64,000 nt of DNA from DASQPA01 sp963756455 (lineage in GTDB: Bacteria; Acidobacteriota; Thermoanaerobaculia; Multivoradales; UBA5704): the NCBI GenBank assembly GCA_963756455.1, contig CAVWNC010000001.1, positions 496,001 to 560,000 of the forward strand, read 5' to 3'. The notes beneath the pieces were generated by a model that was not told where the DNA came from, ran no database searches, and was given only the letters and a program-made list of their open reading frames with translations. Of this stretch, positions 17,141-25,947 are shown one piece after another (position 1 is the first letter of the stretch; the number at the start of each line of letters is the position of its first letter). The translations under genes were made by a program, and so were the position numbers.

Positions 17141-17820
17141 GGGCAGGGCGGGCCGCCAAGGCCGCCGGAACCGCCGCGGTCTGGATCGCGGCCCTCGTCG
17201 TCGTGGGTCTCGGAACGGCGGCGGTCGAGGCCGCCCGGCCGGGGGTCGATCCCCCGGCGGTCGAGCTCCAGGAGCGGACTTTAGTCGTCTCTGCCCTCCC
17301 CGGCGTGCTCACCCGGCCGGAGGTGAGAAGCTCGCTGTCGACCGGTCTCACGACGACCTTCCTGGTCGCCGTCAACGCCGTCGACGGGCAGGGGCATCGG
17401 GCGAAAGGAGGCGGCAAGATCGACGTCCGGTACGAGCCCTGGGACGAGGTGTTCCTGGTCAGCGTCCTGGGGATCGACGGCAAGGTGAAGAAGGAGACCC
17501 TGCCCTCCTTCGAGCGCCTCGCCGCCTGGTGGAAAGGGGTGAGGCTGCCGGTCCTCGCCGTCGAGCCGCTCCGCGCCGGTCCGCCGTGGGAGGTCGCGGT
17601 GCACCTCTCGGTCATCCCGTTCTCCCAGTCGGAGCAGCGGGAGGCCCAGCGCTGGCTCTCCGACTCGATCGGGCGCCCGGCTCGGGGCGACGCCAACCCC
17701 GGCGGGCGAACGGAGCCGCTCTCGGGCGCTCTCGATGCCCTCCTCGCCACCTCGATCAAGCGCCAGAGCCTGGTGGTCTATGATTGGGCTCTCGTCTACC
17801 CCCCGGAGCGCCGGCGTTGA
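17137..17820 (+). CDS. Envelope-associated hypothetical protein (DUF4390-like)
   Basis: 227 residues with an N-terminal membrane or signal segment (AAVWIAALVVVGLGTAAVEA) and a beta-rich remainder. GTG overlaps the TGA of the upstream Omp85 gene, and the stop overlaps the TTG of the kinase gene, so it is the link in a tightly coupled operon. Its size, position and weak sequence pattern recall DUF4390 proteins, which often sit next to NtrY-like kinases. The family assignment is tentative and no function is known. Confidence 0.6.
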   Translation: MRAGRAAKAAGTAAVWIAALVVVGLGTAAVEAARPGVDPPAVELQERTLVVSALPGVLTRPEVRSSLSTGLTTTFLVAVNAVDGQGHRAKGGGKIDVRYEPWDEVFLVSVLGIDGKVKKETLPSFERLAAWWKGVRLPVLAVEPLRAGPPWEVAVHLSVIPFSQSEQREAQRWLSDSIGRPARGDANPGGRTEPLSGALDALLATSIKRQSLVVYDWALVYPPERRR

Positions 17821-19082
17821 ACCTCAAGGTGATGGTGCCCACGATCCTCGCGCTCCTGGCCGCGGCCCTCCTGCTCTTCTCGCTCTTCGAGCGCGAGCTG
17901 GCCGGGGCCTGGTTCACCTTCGGGGTCCACCCCGAGGTGACCGGGCTCCTCGAGCTGTCGCTCGCCGACCAGAAGCGCCTGGCGCGGGAGGATCCGGCCC
18001 GTGCCGTCCTCTATCGGCAGCGTTTCGACGCCACCCAGGCCCTCTTGGGGCGCCTCCACATCCTGGAGCTCAGCCGGCGGGAGATCGTAAGGCGCTACGA
18101 GGCGGTCCTCCTCGGGCTCTTCGCCGGCATCCTCCTTTTCGGTTGCACGATCTACGCTCTCCGGGAAAGGCGGCAGACGGTCCGCCTCCACCGTCTCCAG
18201 GCGGCCCTGGCCGAGCTCGCGGCCGGCGTCGTCGACGTGCGCGTCGGGGAGCGCCGGGAGCGCCGGAAGCGCCGGGACCTGATCGGGCGGATTGCCGCCA
18301 TGATCGAGGCCACCTCGCGGGCGATCAGCCGCGATCGCCGCCGCCTGGCCTCGCTCGAAAACCTTTCGGTCTGGCAGGAGGCGGCGCGCCGGCAGGCGCA
18401 CGAGATGCGCACTCCGTTGACCGCGGCGCGGCTGGAGCTCGATCGGCTGGGCGATCTCGTCGGGGCCGGCGCGCCACGGCAGGGAGACGGCGAGCCCGGC
18501 CGGTTGGTTTTGAGCGCCCGGGCCGAGATCGAGCGGTTGGGCCGGCTCACCCAGACCTTCACCGCCTTCGCCCGGCTGCCGGAGCCGGCGCTCGTACGGC
18601 GCGATCTCGCTGCCTTCCTCGCCGAATACGTGAAGACCTTCGCCGCCGCCTGGCCGAACCTCGCCCTCGTCTTCCCGGCGCCGCTCCCGCCAAGCCCAGC
18701 GATCCTCGCCGACTTCGATCCGGAGATGGTCCGCCAGGTGCTCGTCAACCTCTGCGACAACAGCGCTCTCGCTATCGGCACCGGGAGAGGGACGGTCACT
18801 TTCTCCCTGAGGAGGGAAGGGGAGTGGACCCTGGCGACCGTGGCGGACGACGGCCCCGGGGTGGCGCCGGCGATCCGTCCGCGCCTCTTCGAGCCCTACG
18901 TCACCACGAAGCGGGTGGGGGAAGGGATGGGGTTGGGGCTCGCCATCTCGCGGAAGATCCTTCTGGACCACGGCGGTGACCTGGAACTCGCCCCGGTTTC
19001 GGGAGCGGGCACGGGAGCCGTCTTCCGGCTGCTCTTCCCTCGTTTGTCCTTCCCGGAGACCGCAAGCGAGGAAGGCGGATGA
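17817..19082 (+). CDS. Membrane sensor histidine kinase (NtrY-like)
   Basis: 421 residues. Two hydrophobic helices (about residues 5-22 and 95-118) flank a small periplasmic part, then comes a HAMP-like linker with RRERRKRRD. The kinase has an H-box AHEMRTPL, an N-box NLCDNSALAI, DDGPGV and GMGLGLAI. It should phosphorylate the response regulator encoded next. The TTG at 17817 overlaps the preceding stop (TTGA). An internal ATG at 17832 is an alternative start. With two Omp85-like genes upstream, an outer-membrane stress signal is plausible but inferred. Confidence 0.88.
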   Translation: MNLKVMVPTILALLAAALLLFSLFERELAGAWFTFGVHPEVTGLLELSLADQKRLAREDPARAVLYRQRFDATQALLGRLHILELSRREIVRRYEAVLLGLFAGILLFGCTIYALRERRQTVRLHRLQAALAELAAGVVDVRVGERRERRKRRDLIGRIAAMIEATSRAISRDRRRLASLENLSVWQEAARRQAHEMRTPLTAARLELDRLGDLVGAGAPRQGDGEPGRLVLSARAEIERLGRLTQTFTAFARLPEPALVRRDLAAFLAEYVKTFAAAWPNLALVFPAPLPPSPAILADFDPEMVRQVLVNLCDNSALAIGTGRGTVTFSLRREGEWTLATVADDGPGVAPAIRPRLFEPYVTTKRVGEGMGLGLAISRKILLDHGGDLELAPVSGAGTGAVFRLLFPRLSFPETASEEGG

Positions 19083-20530
19083 AGCGGGTCCTTCTGGTCG
19101 AAGACGACGCGAAGATCCGCGCCAGCCTCCTCCTCCAACTCGGCAAGTCGGGGCTCGCGGTCGAGGCCCTCGCCTCGGGCGAGGAGGCCTTCGTCCGGCT
19201 CTCCGATCGCGGCCGGCTGCTCCCCGACCTCCTCCTCCTGGACGTCCGCCTGGGCGGCATGAGCGGGGTCGAGCTGATCCGGCTCCTGGTAGCGGACGGG
19301 GGTTCGGGGGGAGCGGGGCGGCTGCCGCCGACGATCATCGTCTCCGGCGAGGCCTCGATCAGCGAGACGGTCGAGGCTTTGCGGCTCGGGGTGCACGATT
19401 TCATCGAGAAGCCGTTCAGCCGCGAGCGGCTGCTGCGCTCGATCGAGAACACCCTGGAGACCGTCGAGCTCAAGCGCCGGGTGGCGGCGCTCGAATCGAA
19501 GCTCGTCGCGGTCCCCGAGATCCTCGGCGGCTCGCCGGCCCTCCTGCGCTTGAAGGAGCGGATCGCCCGCGCCGCGGCGACCGACGGGCGGGTGCTGATC
19601 ATCGGCGAGAGCGGCACCGGCAAGGAGTTGGTGGCCGATGCCCTGCACCGTGCCGGCGCCCGGAAAGAGGGGCCGTTCGTCAAGATCAACTGCGCGGCGA
19701 TTCCCGCGCCGCTCGTTGAGGACGAGCTCTTCGGCCACGCCCGGGGCGCCTTCACCGACGCCAAGGTGGCGAAGCCCGGGCTCTTCGAGGAGGCGCACGG
19801 GGGAACGCTCTTCCTGGACGAGATCGGCGACATGGACTCGGCCCTCCAGGCGCGGCTCCTCCGGGTGCTCGAAGACGGCCGGGTGCGCCGGGTGGGGGAG
19901 ACGAAAGACCGCCAGGTGGACGTGCGGGTGATCGCGGCGACCCACCGGGACCTCGAAAGGGAGGGGGCGGTGGGGAGATTCCGCCAGGATCTCTACTTCC
20001 GCCTCGCCGCCCTGCCGATCGAGGTGCCGGCGCTCCGCGAGCGGGGAGAGGACATCCCCCTCCTCTTCGACAGCTTCGTCGAGCGCTTCGCCCGCGAGCA
20101 CCGCCTTCGCCAACGGCAGATCGATCCCGGCATCTATCCGCCGCTTCTCGCCTACAGCTGGCCGGGCAACGTCCGCGAGCTCAAGAACCTCTCCGAGCGC
20201 CTGGTCGTCTTCGGCGGCGATCCGCTGCAGGCGGCCGATCTGCCCGCCGCCTTCTCCCTGCCGGCCCGGTCGGCACGATCGGCCCGGTCGGAGGGCACCC
20301 CGGAGACCGGGCTCCTGCGCCTGCCCGAGGCCTGGCCGGCCCTCTCTCTCCGCGATTTCAGGAACCAGTGCGAGCGCGAGTACCTGGAGGCCGTCCTCCG
20401 CCGGACCGATTGGAACTTCGCCGCCGCCGCCCGCCTTCTGGGACTGCAGCGCACCTATCTGCACCAGAAAGTGGCGTCGCTGGGGCTCGAACGGCCGGCG
20501 CGAGGCGGCCGCGAAGAGGAGGAAGGCTAG
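19079..20530 (+). CDS. NtrC-family sigma-54 activator (REC-AAA-Fis)
   Basis: 483 residues: receiver with LLLDVRLGG (phospho-Asp), AAA+ domain with Walker A GESGTGKE, Walker B LFLDEIGD, and a Fis-type helix-turn-helix at the end (NFAAAARLLGLQRTYLHQK). The sigma-54-contacting loop reads GAFTDA instead of the consensus GAFTGA. ATGA overlap with the kinase gene makes a cognate pair. It probably activates the sigma-54 promoter at 14307-14322 and so its own operon, which is an inference from promoter and gene order. Confidence 0.93.
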   Translation: MKRVLLVEDDAKIRASLLLQLGKSGLAVEALASGEEAFVRLSDRGRLLPDLLLLDVRLGGMSGVELIRLLVADGGSGGAGRLPPTIIVSGEASISETVEALRLGVHDFIEKPFSRERLLRSIENTLETVELKRRVAALESKLVAVPEILGGSPALLRLKERIARAAATDGRVLIIGESGTGKELVADALHRAGARKEGPFVKINCAAIPAPLVEDELFGHARGAFTDAKVAKPGLFEEAHGGTLFLDEIGDMDSALQARLLRVLEDGRVRRVGETKDRQVDVRVIAATHRDLEREGAVGRFRQDLYFRLAALPIEVPALRERGEDIPLLFDSFVERFAREHRLRQRQIDPGIYPPLLAYSWPGNVRELKNLSERLVVFGGDPLQAADLPAAFSLPARSARSARSEGTPETGLLRLPEAWPALSLRDFRNQCEREYLEAVLRRTDWNFAAAARLLGLQRTYLHQKVASLGLERPARGGREEEEG

Positions 20531-21771
20531 GAGTATCCCTTGCGGCTCGCCAGCCGTCCCTCGGCGAGGGCGGAGAGGACCGGTCCGCCGGGGAGCGGTT
20601 TGCCGGCGCTGTCGATGACGACGAGGTGGTGGAGACGGCCGCTCTTCTCGGCGAAAGCGAGGGGATAGGGAACGTCCCAGATCCCGTCGGCACGATGGGC
20701 GGCGGTCAGGTCGGCCCAGGTGATCGCCCAGTCGGGCCGGCTCTCCCCCTGGCGGGTGAAGACGACCCCGTCCTCCGAGACGACGAGCCGGCCGTCGACG
20801 CCATCGGCGAAGCCGCGATCGTCCCGGGCGACCCGGACGTCGAAGCTCCGCTCCCAGCGCCGTCTCTGCGGCACGCCCGAGAGCGTCCCCGTTCCCTGGG
20901 AGGGGCGGATGACGATCGGGCCCGACGACGATTTCTCGCGAGAGGTTCCCGCCTGGGTGATCTTCGTCTCGGCCTTGGCGAGCAGGTCGCGGGCGCGGCC
21001 GGCGATCTCGGGCGGCGGGTCCTCCTTGAGCAGGTGGGTGGCGCGGTCCCGGCCTTCCAGGTAGTGGCCGTCGATGAGGAGATCGGTGATCTGCCCGAGC
21101 TCTTTTTCCCAGGCGCGAAGCCGTCCGGCCGAGTGGGTCTTCCGGTGGACCGGGGGAGCGCCGGCCGGCGGGCTCGCCGGTTCCCGGGAATCGGCGCGGG
21201 AAAGCTCCGGCCGCTTTTTGAGGCCGGCGAGCCAGGTGTTGAGGCCGTCGGCGGCGAGGAGAGAGCGGTAGACCCCGTCGAGGATGGCGACGTCGCGCTC
21301 CTCACCGGGGAGCTCCGCGCGGCCGGCGGGCAGGAGCACGTGGGGTGGCACGACGACCTGCGGGCTTTCGGCATTGGGACCGCCGGGACCGCCGAGGGCG
21401 AGCCTGAGCGTGACGTCGAGCACCTCGGCGTCACCGCTCTTCTCGGTGCGGATCTCGGCGTCCCACCAGAGGAGCGGCAGGCCCGGAGTCGAGCAGACGT
21501 GGTCCAGGGGAGCGCTCGCCGGGAGGGTGAGCGCGGCGCCGTCCCGGCAGACCGCCACTCCGGCGGCGTCCGCCGCCGCGACGATCGCCCGCTCGACCGC
21601 CCGCCGTTGGGTCGCCGGCAGCTCCGCGCCGCCCTGCGCCAGCTCGACGACCGGGGCGGGGCCGGCGGCGGGGGAAGCGGTGCTCACGGCTCGCAACGCG
21701 GCGGATGCCGCGAACGGCATCGTGATCGCCAGCGCGAGAGAGAGGAGCGTTCGGCGATTCGTGGAGAACAT
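20527..21771 (-). CDS. Secreted hypothetical protein
   Basis: 414 residues with a signal peptide (LLSLALAITMPFAASAALRA). The middle has a Pro/Ser-rich linker (about residues 195-210) and a helical stretch (HYLEGRDRATHLLKEDPP). The C-terminus (about 300-400) is a compact beta-rich region with WERSFDVRVARDDRGFADG and WAITWADLTAAHR, resembling a PH-like fold. I do not recognise a family. Its end overlaps the convergent regulator gene by 4 bases. Confidence 0.65.
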   Translation of the reverse strand: MFSTNRRTLLSLALAITMPFAASAALRAVSTASPAAGPAPVVELAQGGAELPATQRRAVERAIVAAADAAGVAVCRDGAALTLPASAPLDHVCSTPGLPLLWWDAEIRTEKSGDAEVLDVTLRLALGGPGGPNAESPQVVVPPHVLLPAGRAELPGEERDVAILDGVYRSLLAADGLNTWLAGLKKRPELSRADSREPASPPAGAPPVHRKTHSAGRLRAWEKELGQITDLLIDGHYLEGRDRATHLLKEDPPPEIAGRARDLLAKAETKITQAGTSREKSSSGPIVIRPSQGTGTLSGVPQRRRWERSFDVRVARDDRGFADGVDGRLVVSEDGVVFTRQGESRPDWAITWADLTAAHRADGIWDVPYPLAFAEKSGRLHHLVVIDSAGKPLPGGPVLSALAEGRLASRKGYS

Positions 21772-21786
21772 GGAGGGGCGACCGGC

Positions 21787-22344
21787 CTAACCGAGGATCT
21801 CCGCGGCGGAGAGCTCGAGCCCGGGGAAGGCGAGCATCCCCAGGGGGCTGCCACGGTTGCTGCGCCGGACCTCCAGGTAGCCGCGCGCCGAGGGCTGGCG
21901 GTAAACCTCGATCGCTTGTCCCAAGAGATCGACGATCCACAGCTCGGCGATCCCATTCATCCCATAGAGGGGAGCCTTCACTTGGCGGTCGAAGGCCAAG
22001 CTGGCTTCGGCGACCTCGATGACGAGGAGGGTGTCCTCCGGCCTGGGATGTGCGGAATAAAAATCCGCGCGGGGACGGAGCAGGGCAAGGTCCGGCTGCG
22101 GAGCGGAGATATCGTTCAACCGGAGCGGATTCTGGACGCTGAGGATCGCCTGTTCCGCCAGGCGGGAGGAGAGGAGCGCGGTCAGGCGCCGGACACTGCT
22201 CGCATGGCGGTCCCCGATCGGCGACATCTGAAGGATCTCCCCCTCGATCAGCTCGACCCGGTCGTCCTCCGAGAGGATGCCGGCCACGAGCATCGTCTCG
22301 TACTCGTCACAGGTGAAAAGCCGCTTCTGAATGTCGACTGCCAT
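21787..22344 (-). CDS. Uma2-family (PD-(D/E)XK-fold) protein
   Basis: 185 residues. RVELIEGEILQMSPIG, the PD in QPDLALLRP, and the acid pair in LLVIEVAEAS then QVKAPLYG form the Uma2/DUF820 nuclease core. These proteins are numerous in cyanobacteria and Acidobacteria and are presumed endonucleases of unknown target. A minus-strand TATACT (22366-22371) precedes the ATG by about 22 bases. Confidence 0.85.
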   Translation of the reverse strand: MAVDIQKRLFTCDEYETMLVAGILSEDDRVELIEGEILQMSPIGDRHASSVRRLTALLSSRLAEQAILSVQNPLRLNDISAPQPDLALLRPRADFYSAHPRPEDTLLVIEVAEASLAFDRQVKAPLYGMNGIAELWIVDLLGQAIEVYRQPSARGYLEVRRSNRGSPLGMLAFPGLELSAAEILG

Positions 22345-22412
22345 GGGTGGCGCCCGCCTGGGGAAAGTATACCCCTGCCCTTGCCCGGACCCCTAGAGGT
22401 CGCTAGAGGTCG

Positions 22413-23372
22413 CTAGAGAATATCGGCGGCGATCTCGACGGCGTTCAAGGCGCCGCCGCGGGTCAGGTTGTCCATCACCGCCCAGAGCCAGAAGCCGCCT
22501 TGCGTCGAAGGCTCCTCCTGGACGGCGCCGACGAGGATTTTCCCGTGCGCCGCGGCGTCGATCGGTCCTAAGTGACCGGGCTTTTTCGCCAGCTCCAGGT
22601 GAGGCTGCTGGCCTAAGGTGCGGCGGAGCGACTTGGCGTCGGCGGGATTGGCGAAGCGGACGTAGACGCTCGCGGCGAGCGAGTGGAAGACCCCGCCCTG
22701 GACGAGTTGGAGCGAGGCCGGGGGATCGCCCGCGAGCACCTCGCGGAGCTGGGTCGAGAGCGGCACCACCGAGGCCGGCGTGGGCAGCAGGTTGAAGGCG
22801 AGCTGGGCGCCGAAGATGGGCGACGGCCGGCGGGCGGTCATGGCGATGATCTGCCAGGTCTGCTCGAACAGCTCGTCGATCCCGGGATCGCCATGCATGG
22901 AGGCCGGCAGGATCACCGTCGCCACCGCCTCCTCGATCCCCAGGCCGCGGAGCGGATGGAGGAGATGGGCGAGGAGGACCACCGCCGGGTGGGGCGAGAG
23001 GAGGACCCGGCCGTGCTGGGACTTGGCGAAGTTGACCCCCGCGACGATCGGCTGTCCGGCGATGGCGGCGTAGTCTTTGAGATCGCTCGCGACGACGACC
23101 GCCGTGGCGGTCTCCGGGAGGACGCCCAGAACCTTCCGTGCCTCCTCGTCCGTGCCGCAGCAGAAGACGAGGTCGACCCCGGAGAGACCGTCCTCGTCGG
23201 CGCGCTGCACGAAAGTGGCGGCGCCCGCCACCTCGGAGAGGGCTCCCACCTCGCTCTCCCGGGTGGTCAGGAGGCGGACCTCGCGCCAGAGATTCGGTTG
23301 GCCGACCAGGGTGTCCCGGACCTCCTTGCCGAGGAGGGTGGTGGCTTCGACGATCGCGAGCAGGTGGCTCAT
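22413..23372 (-). CDS. Aspartate-semialdehyde-dehydrogenase-like protein without catalytic Cys (USG-1-like)
   Basis: 319 residues. The overall fold and the C-terminal NLTRGGALNAVEIA match the Asd family, but the active-site segment normally containing Cys (NCSTI) reads SPHPAVVLLAHLLHPL here, with no cysteine. The N-terminal nucleotide motif is also weak (EATTLLGKEV). Homologues with this loss (USG-1 of E. coli) are not dehydrogenases and have no settled role. ATG at 23372 overlaps the stop of pssA, so it is the third gene of the phospholipid operon. This position suggests a regulatory or scaffold role, which is inference. Confidence 0.82.
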   Translation of the reverse strand: MSHLLAIVEATTLLGKEVRDTLVGQPNLWREVRLLTTRESEVGALSEVAGAATFVQRADEDGLSGVDLVFCCGTDEEARKVLGVLPETATAVVVASDLKDYAAIAGQPIVAGVNFAKSQHGRVLLSPHPAVVLLAHLLHPLRGLGIEEAVATVILPASMHGDPGIDELFEQTWQIIAMTARRPSPIFGAQLAFNLLPTPASVVPLSTQLREVLAGDPPASLQLVQGGVFHSLAASVYVRFANPADAKSLRRTLGQQPHLELAKKPGHLGPIDAAAHGKILVGAVQEEPSTQGGFWLWAVMDNLTRGGALNAVEIAADIL

Positions 23373-24211
23373 GGCGCTCCTGGAAGGTCTTTCGGCGGTG
23401 CTGGGGGGAGATCGTCGCCGCGCCGCCGGGGGCGCAGGCGGGAGGTCAGGGAGGCGACCGGACCGGAGAGGGCGAACAGGGTGGCGATGGCGAGGAACGT
23501 GGCGCGCGGCTCGAAGACGATCACCAGGACGATCGCGGCGAACGGCACGAGGGCGCGGAAGCTCCAGCGCTTCCGGAGGTCGAACTTCTTGAAGCTCGTA
23601 TAGCGGAAGGTCGAGACCATGAGCGTGCCGATCAAGAGGAGCGCCACCAGCATGAGGAGCTGCATCCACTCCCGCCAGGCCGAGTCGGGGGCGAAGAAGA
23701 GGATCGAGCAGATCGACCCCGCGGCGGCGGGCGCCGGCAGGCCGACGAAGAAGCGCGAGTCGACGACCTTGGTCTGGACGTTGAAGCGGGCGAGCCGGGT
23801 CGCCGTGCAGACGAGATAGAAGAAGGGGACGAGCCAGCCGATCCGCCCCCACTCGTAAAGCCCCCAGAGGTAGGTGAGGAGGGCCGGCACGACGCCGAAG
23901 GTGAAGACGTCGGCGAGCGAGTCGTACTCCCTTCCGAACTCGCTCTCGGTGCCGGTCAGGCGCGCGATCCGGCCGTCCATGGCGTCGAGGATCGCGGCCG
24001 CGAAGACGAGCCCGGCGGCGAGCTGGAAGCCGAAGTGGATCTCGATCGGGTGCGGATCCTTGGGCAGGAAGCCCCCGGCGCGGAGACTGAGGATGATGGC
24101 GTAGAACCCGAGGAGGATGTTGCCGATGGTAAAGAGGCTCGGCAGCACGTAGACACCACGGCGCAGCTGCCGCTTCCGGCGCTCCCTCCGTTCGGCCTGC
24201 GCCGGGTTCAC
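23369..24211 (-). CDS. pssA: CDP-diacylglycerol--serine O-phosphatidyltransferase
   Basis: 280 residues, about eight membrane helices. The CDP-alcohol phosphotransferase motif is complete in DGRIARLTGTESEFGREYDS, with the last Asp in SLAD. It makes phosphatidylserine from CDP-diacylglycerol and serine at the inner membrane. The start is GTG at 24211 (VNPAQAERRERR), overlapping the psd stop as GTGA. An ATG further upstream would run inside psd. With psd it forms the phosphatidylethanolamine route. Confidence 0.95.
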   Translation of the reverse strand: MNPAQAERRERRKRQLRRGVYVLPSLFTIGNILLGFYAIILSLRAGGFLPKDPHPIEIHFGFQLAAGLVFAAAILDAMDGRIARLTGTESEFGREYDSLADVFTFGVVPALLTYLWGLYEWGRIGWLVPFFYLVCTATRLARFNVQTKVVDSRFFVGLPAPAAAGSICSILFFAPDSAWREWMQLLMLVALLLIGTLMVSTFRYTSFKKFDLRKRWSFRALVPFAAIVLVIVFEPRATFLAIATLFALSGPVASLTSRLRPRRRGDDLPPAPPKDLPGAP

Positions 24212-24870
24212 GGCCCGCCCCGCGGCGTGCCGACCTGCGTGGTGTCCAAGCCCGCCATGGGCGTGCCGCCGTTCTTCACCCGATCCCCCTTCTGGACCTC
24301 GACCCGATAGCCGGCCGGCACGACGAGGTCCACCCGCGAGCCGAACTTGATGAGCCCCATCGGCTGGCCCCGGCGGACCTCGTCCCCTTCCTCCAGGTAG
24401 CAGACGACGCGGCGGGCGAGGAGACCGGCGATCTGGCGGACCCCGACCAGGTCGCCGTTCCCGCACCGGATGACGGTCAGGTGCTTCTCGTTGACCTCGC
24501 CCGCGTCCGCACGGAAGGCGGCGACCTTGCGGCCGACCGTGTAGCGCGAGAGGACGACGGTGCCGGTGACCGGCACCTTCTGCACGTGGACGTCGAAGAC
24601 GGAAAGGAAGGTGACGATCCGCCGGCGGCGCCCCGGCCCGACCTCGGGGTCGTCGATCTCGTCGACGCGGGTGATGAGACCGTCCGCCGCGGCGATCACG
24701 ACCTCCGGCCCGCCTCCATAGGTGCGCCTGGGGTCCCTGAAGAAGAGGAGGGTGAGAAGCCCGACGACGAGGAGCCCGAGACCCCAGCCCGGGTGTCCCA
24801 GGACGAAGAGAATCCCGGCCGCGAGGACAGGGGGCAGGACGAAAGGCCAGGCTTCCTTGGCGAACGTCAT
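24208..24870 (-). CDS. psd: Phosphatidylserine decarboxylase (short form)
   Basis: 220 residues. Two N-terminal membrane segments, FLSVFDVHVQKVPVTG in the middle, and the self-cleavage site GSR in LIKFGSRVDLVVP, where the Ser becomes the pyruvoyl group. It decarboxylates phosphatidylserine to phosphatidylethanolamine at the membrane. It is first of the psd-pssA-Asd-like operon, with both junctions overlapping. Confidence 0.96.
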   Translation of the reverse strand: MTFAKEAWPFVLPPVLAAGILFVLGHPGWGLGLLVVGLLTLLFFRDPRRTYGGGPEVVIAAADGLITRVDEIDDPEVGPGRRRRIVTFLSVFDVHVQKVPVTGTVVLSRYTVGRKVAAFRADAGEVNEKHLTVIRCGNGDLVGVRQIAGLLARRVVCYLEEGDEVRRGQPMGLIKFGSRVDLVVPAGYRVEVQKGDRVKNGGTPMAGLDTTQVGTPRGGP

Positions 24871-24927
24871 GGCCGGCGTCGGGTCCGGGGCGACGGCATC
24901 GGGGGGATCGGCATGGCGCGGATCGTA

Positions 24928-25170
24928 CTACGCGGAGACCCGCGCCTCCCGGTGCGCGCGGAGGATCTCTTCCATGCGGTCCTTCAGAGTCAGCTTGTGG
25001 AGCTTGATCTTCTTCTCTTCGATCTCGTCGTCCTGGGAGAGGAGCGACTTCTGGTTGATCTCGTGGAGCCGGTCCTTGCAGGCCTGGTGCTCGTCGTGCA
25101 GGCGACGGTACTCCTCATCGGTCTTGATCAATTCTTCCTTGAGCTCGTCCGTCATGGTGGTCGTGGGCAT
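24928..25170 (-). CDS. DUF465 small coiled-coil protein
   Basis: 80 residues from MPTTTMTDE. One long charged helix pair (LIKTDEEYRRLHDEHQACKD, then EEKKIKLHKLTLKDRMEEIL) is the DUF465/YdcH pattern. Function unknown. Members are small cytoplasmic proteins. The AGGAGG-type purines (ACCCAGGAGGTACC) just before the ATG decide this start over longer frames. It lies between psd and rimI on the same strand. Confidence 0.85.
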   Translation of the reverse strand: MPTTTMTDELKEELIKTDEEYRRLHDEHQACKDRLHEINQKSLLSQDDEIEEKKIKLHKLTLKDRMEEILRAHREARVSA

Positions 25171-25470
25171 GGCCGGTACCTCCTGGGTCGTGGATTGCGG
25201 CGATGGATAGGAGTGGACGCGGTAGGTGGTGGTCGCGAGGAGCCGCGATCTCGGCGATATCGGCGCTGGCGCGATCTCGGCGACAGCGACTTCGGCGAGC
25301 CTCACCGGCAGACCGGTCCCTTCGCATCTCCCCGCCGCGGTGGCCGGGCGAGGAGTGCAAGCGAGGTGGGGATGATGTTCAGCATGCCTGCTAGGACCAG
25401 GATACACCGGGGTAGAACCCGGTTCAAGAGATTGGATGGCACGTCCAAAAGCATCGCCGGGAAAAATATG

Positions 25471-25947
25471 CTAAGGCGATGCCACGGGCCGGGCGTAGAC
25501 CAGGGCATCCGAGCCGTCCCGATAGTAGCCGGTGCGCCGCCCCACCCGCTCGAAGCCCAACTCCCGGTAGAAGGCGATGGCGCCCTCGTTGTTCGTCCGC
25601 ACCTCGAGGAAGCAGGTCTCGATACCGGCCGGGCGCAGGCGTTCCAGGCCGCCGCCGACGAGCGCCCGGGCGACCCCGCGCCGGCGCTCGCCGGGCGCCA
25701 CGGCGAGGCGCAGCAGCTCCGCCTGCCCTCCTCCCTTGCGGAAGCTGGCATAGCCCGCTGCCGGCAAGCCCTCCGCCCAGACCGCGGCGAGGACGAGAGA
25801 GGCCGGGTGGCTGATCTCGTAGGCGAGGAGCTCGCGCGGCCAGGGATCGGGGAAACCGAGCTGCTCCAGCCAGACGATCCTCTCCAGGTCGTCCAGCCGG
25901 GCGGTGCGGAGGAGGGGAAAGGGGAAAGGGGAGGCCGCGGTGCTCAT
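25471..25947 (-). CDS. rimI: Ribosomal-protein-alanine N-acetyltransferase
   Basis: 158 residues with GNAT motifs: LLRLAVAPGERRRGVARALV (acetyl-CoA loop RRxGxA), FLEVRTNNEGAIAFYRELGFERVGRR at the end. It acetylates the N-terminus of ribosomal protein S18 in the classical case. The ATG overlaps the stop of tsaB (ATGA), the common tsaB-rimI pairing. Confidence 0.92.
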   Translation of the reverse strand: MSTAASPFPFPLLRTARLDDLERIVWLEQLGFPDPWPRELLAYEISHPASLVLAAVWAEGLPAAGYASFRKGGGQAELLRLAVAPGERRRGVARALVGGGLERLRPAGIETCFLEVRTNNEGAIAFYRELGFERVGRRTGYYRDGSDALVYARPVASP

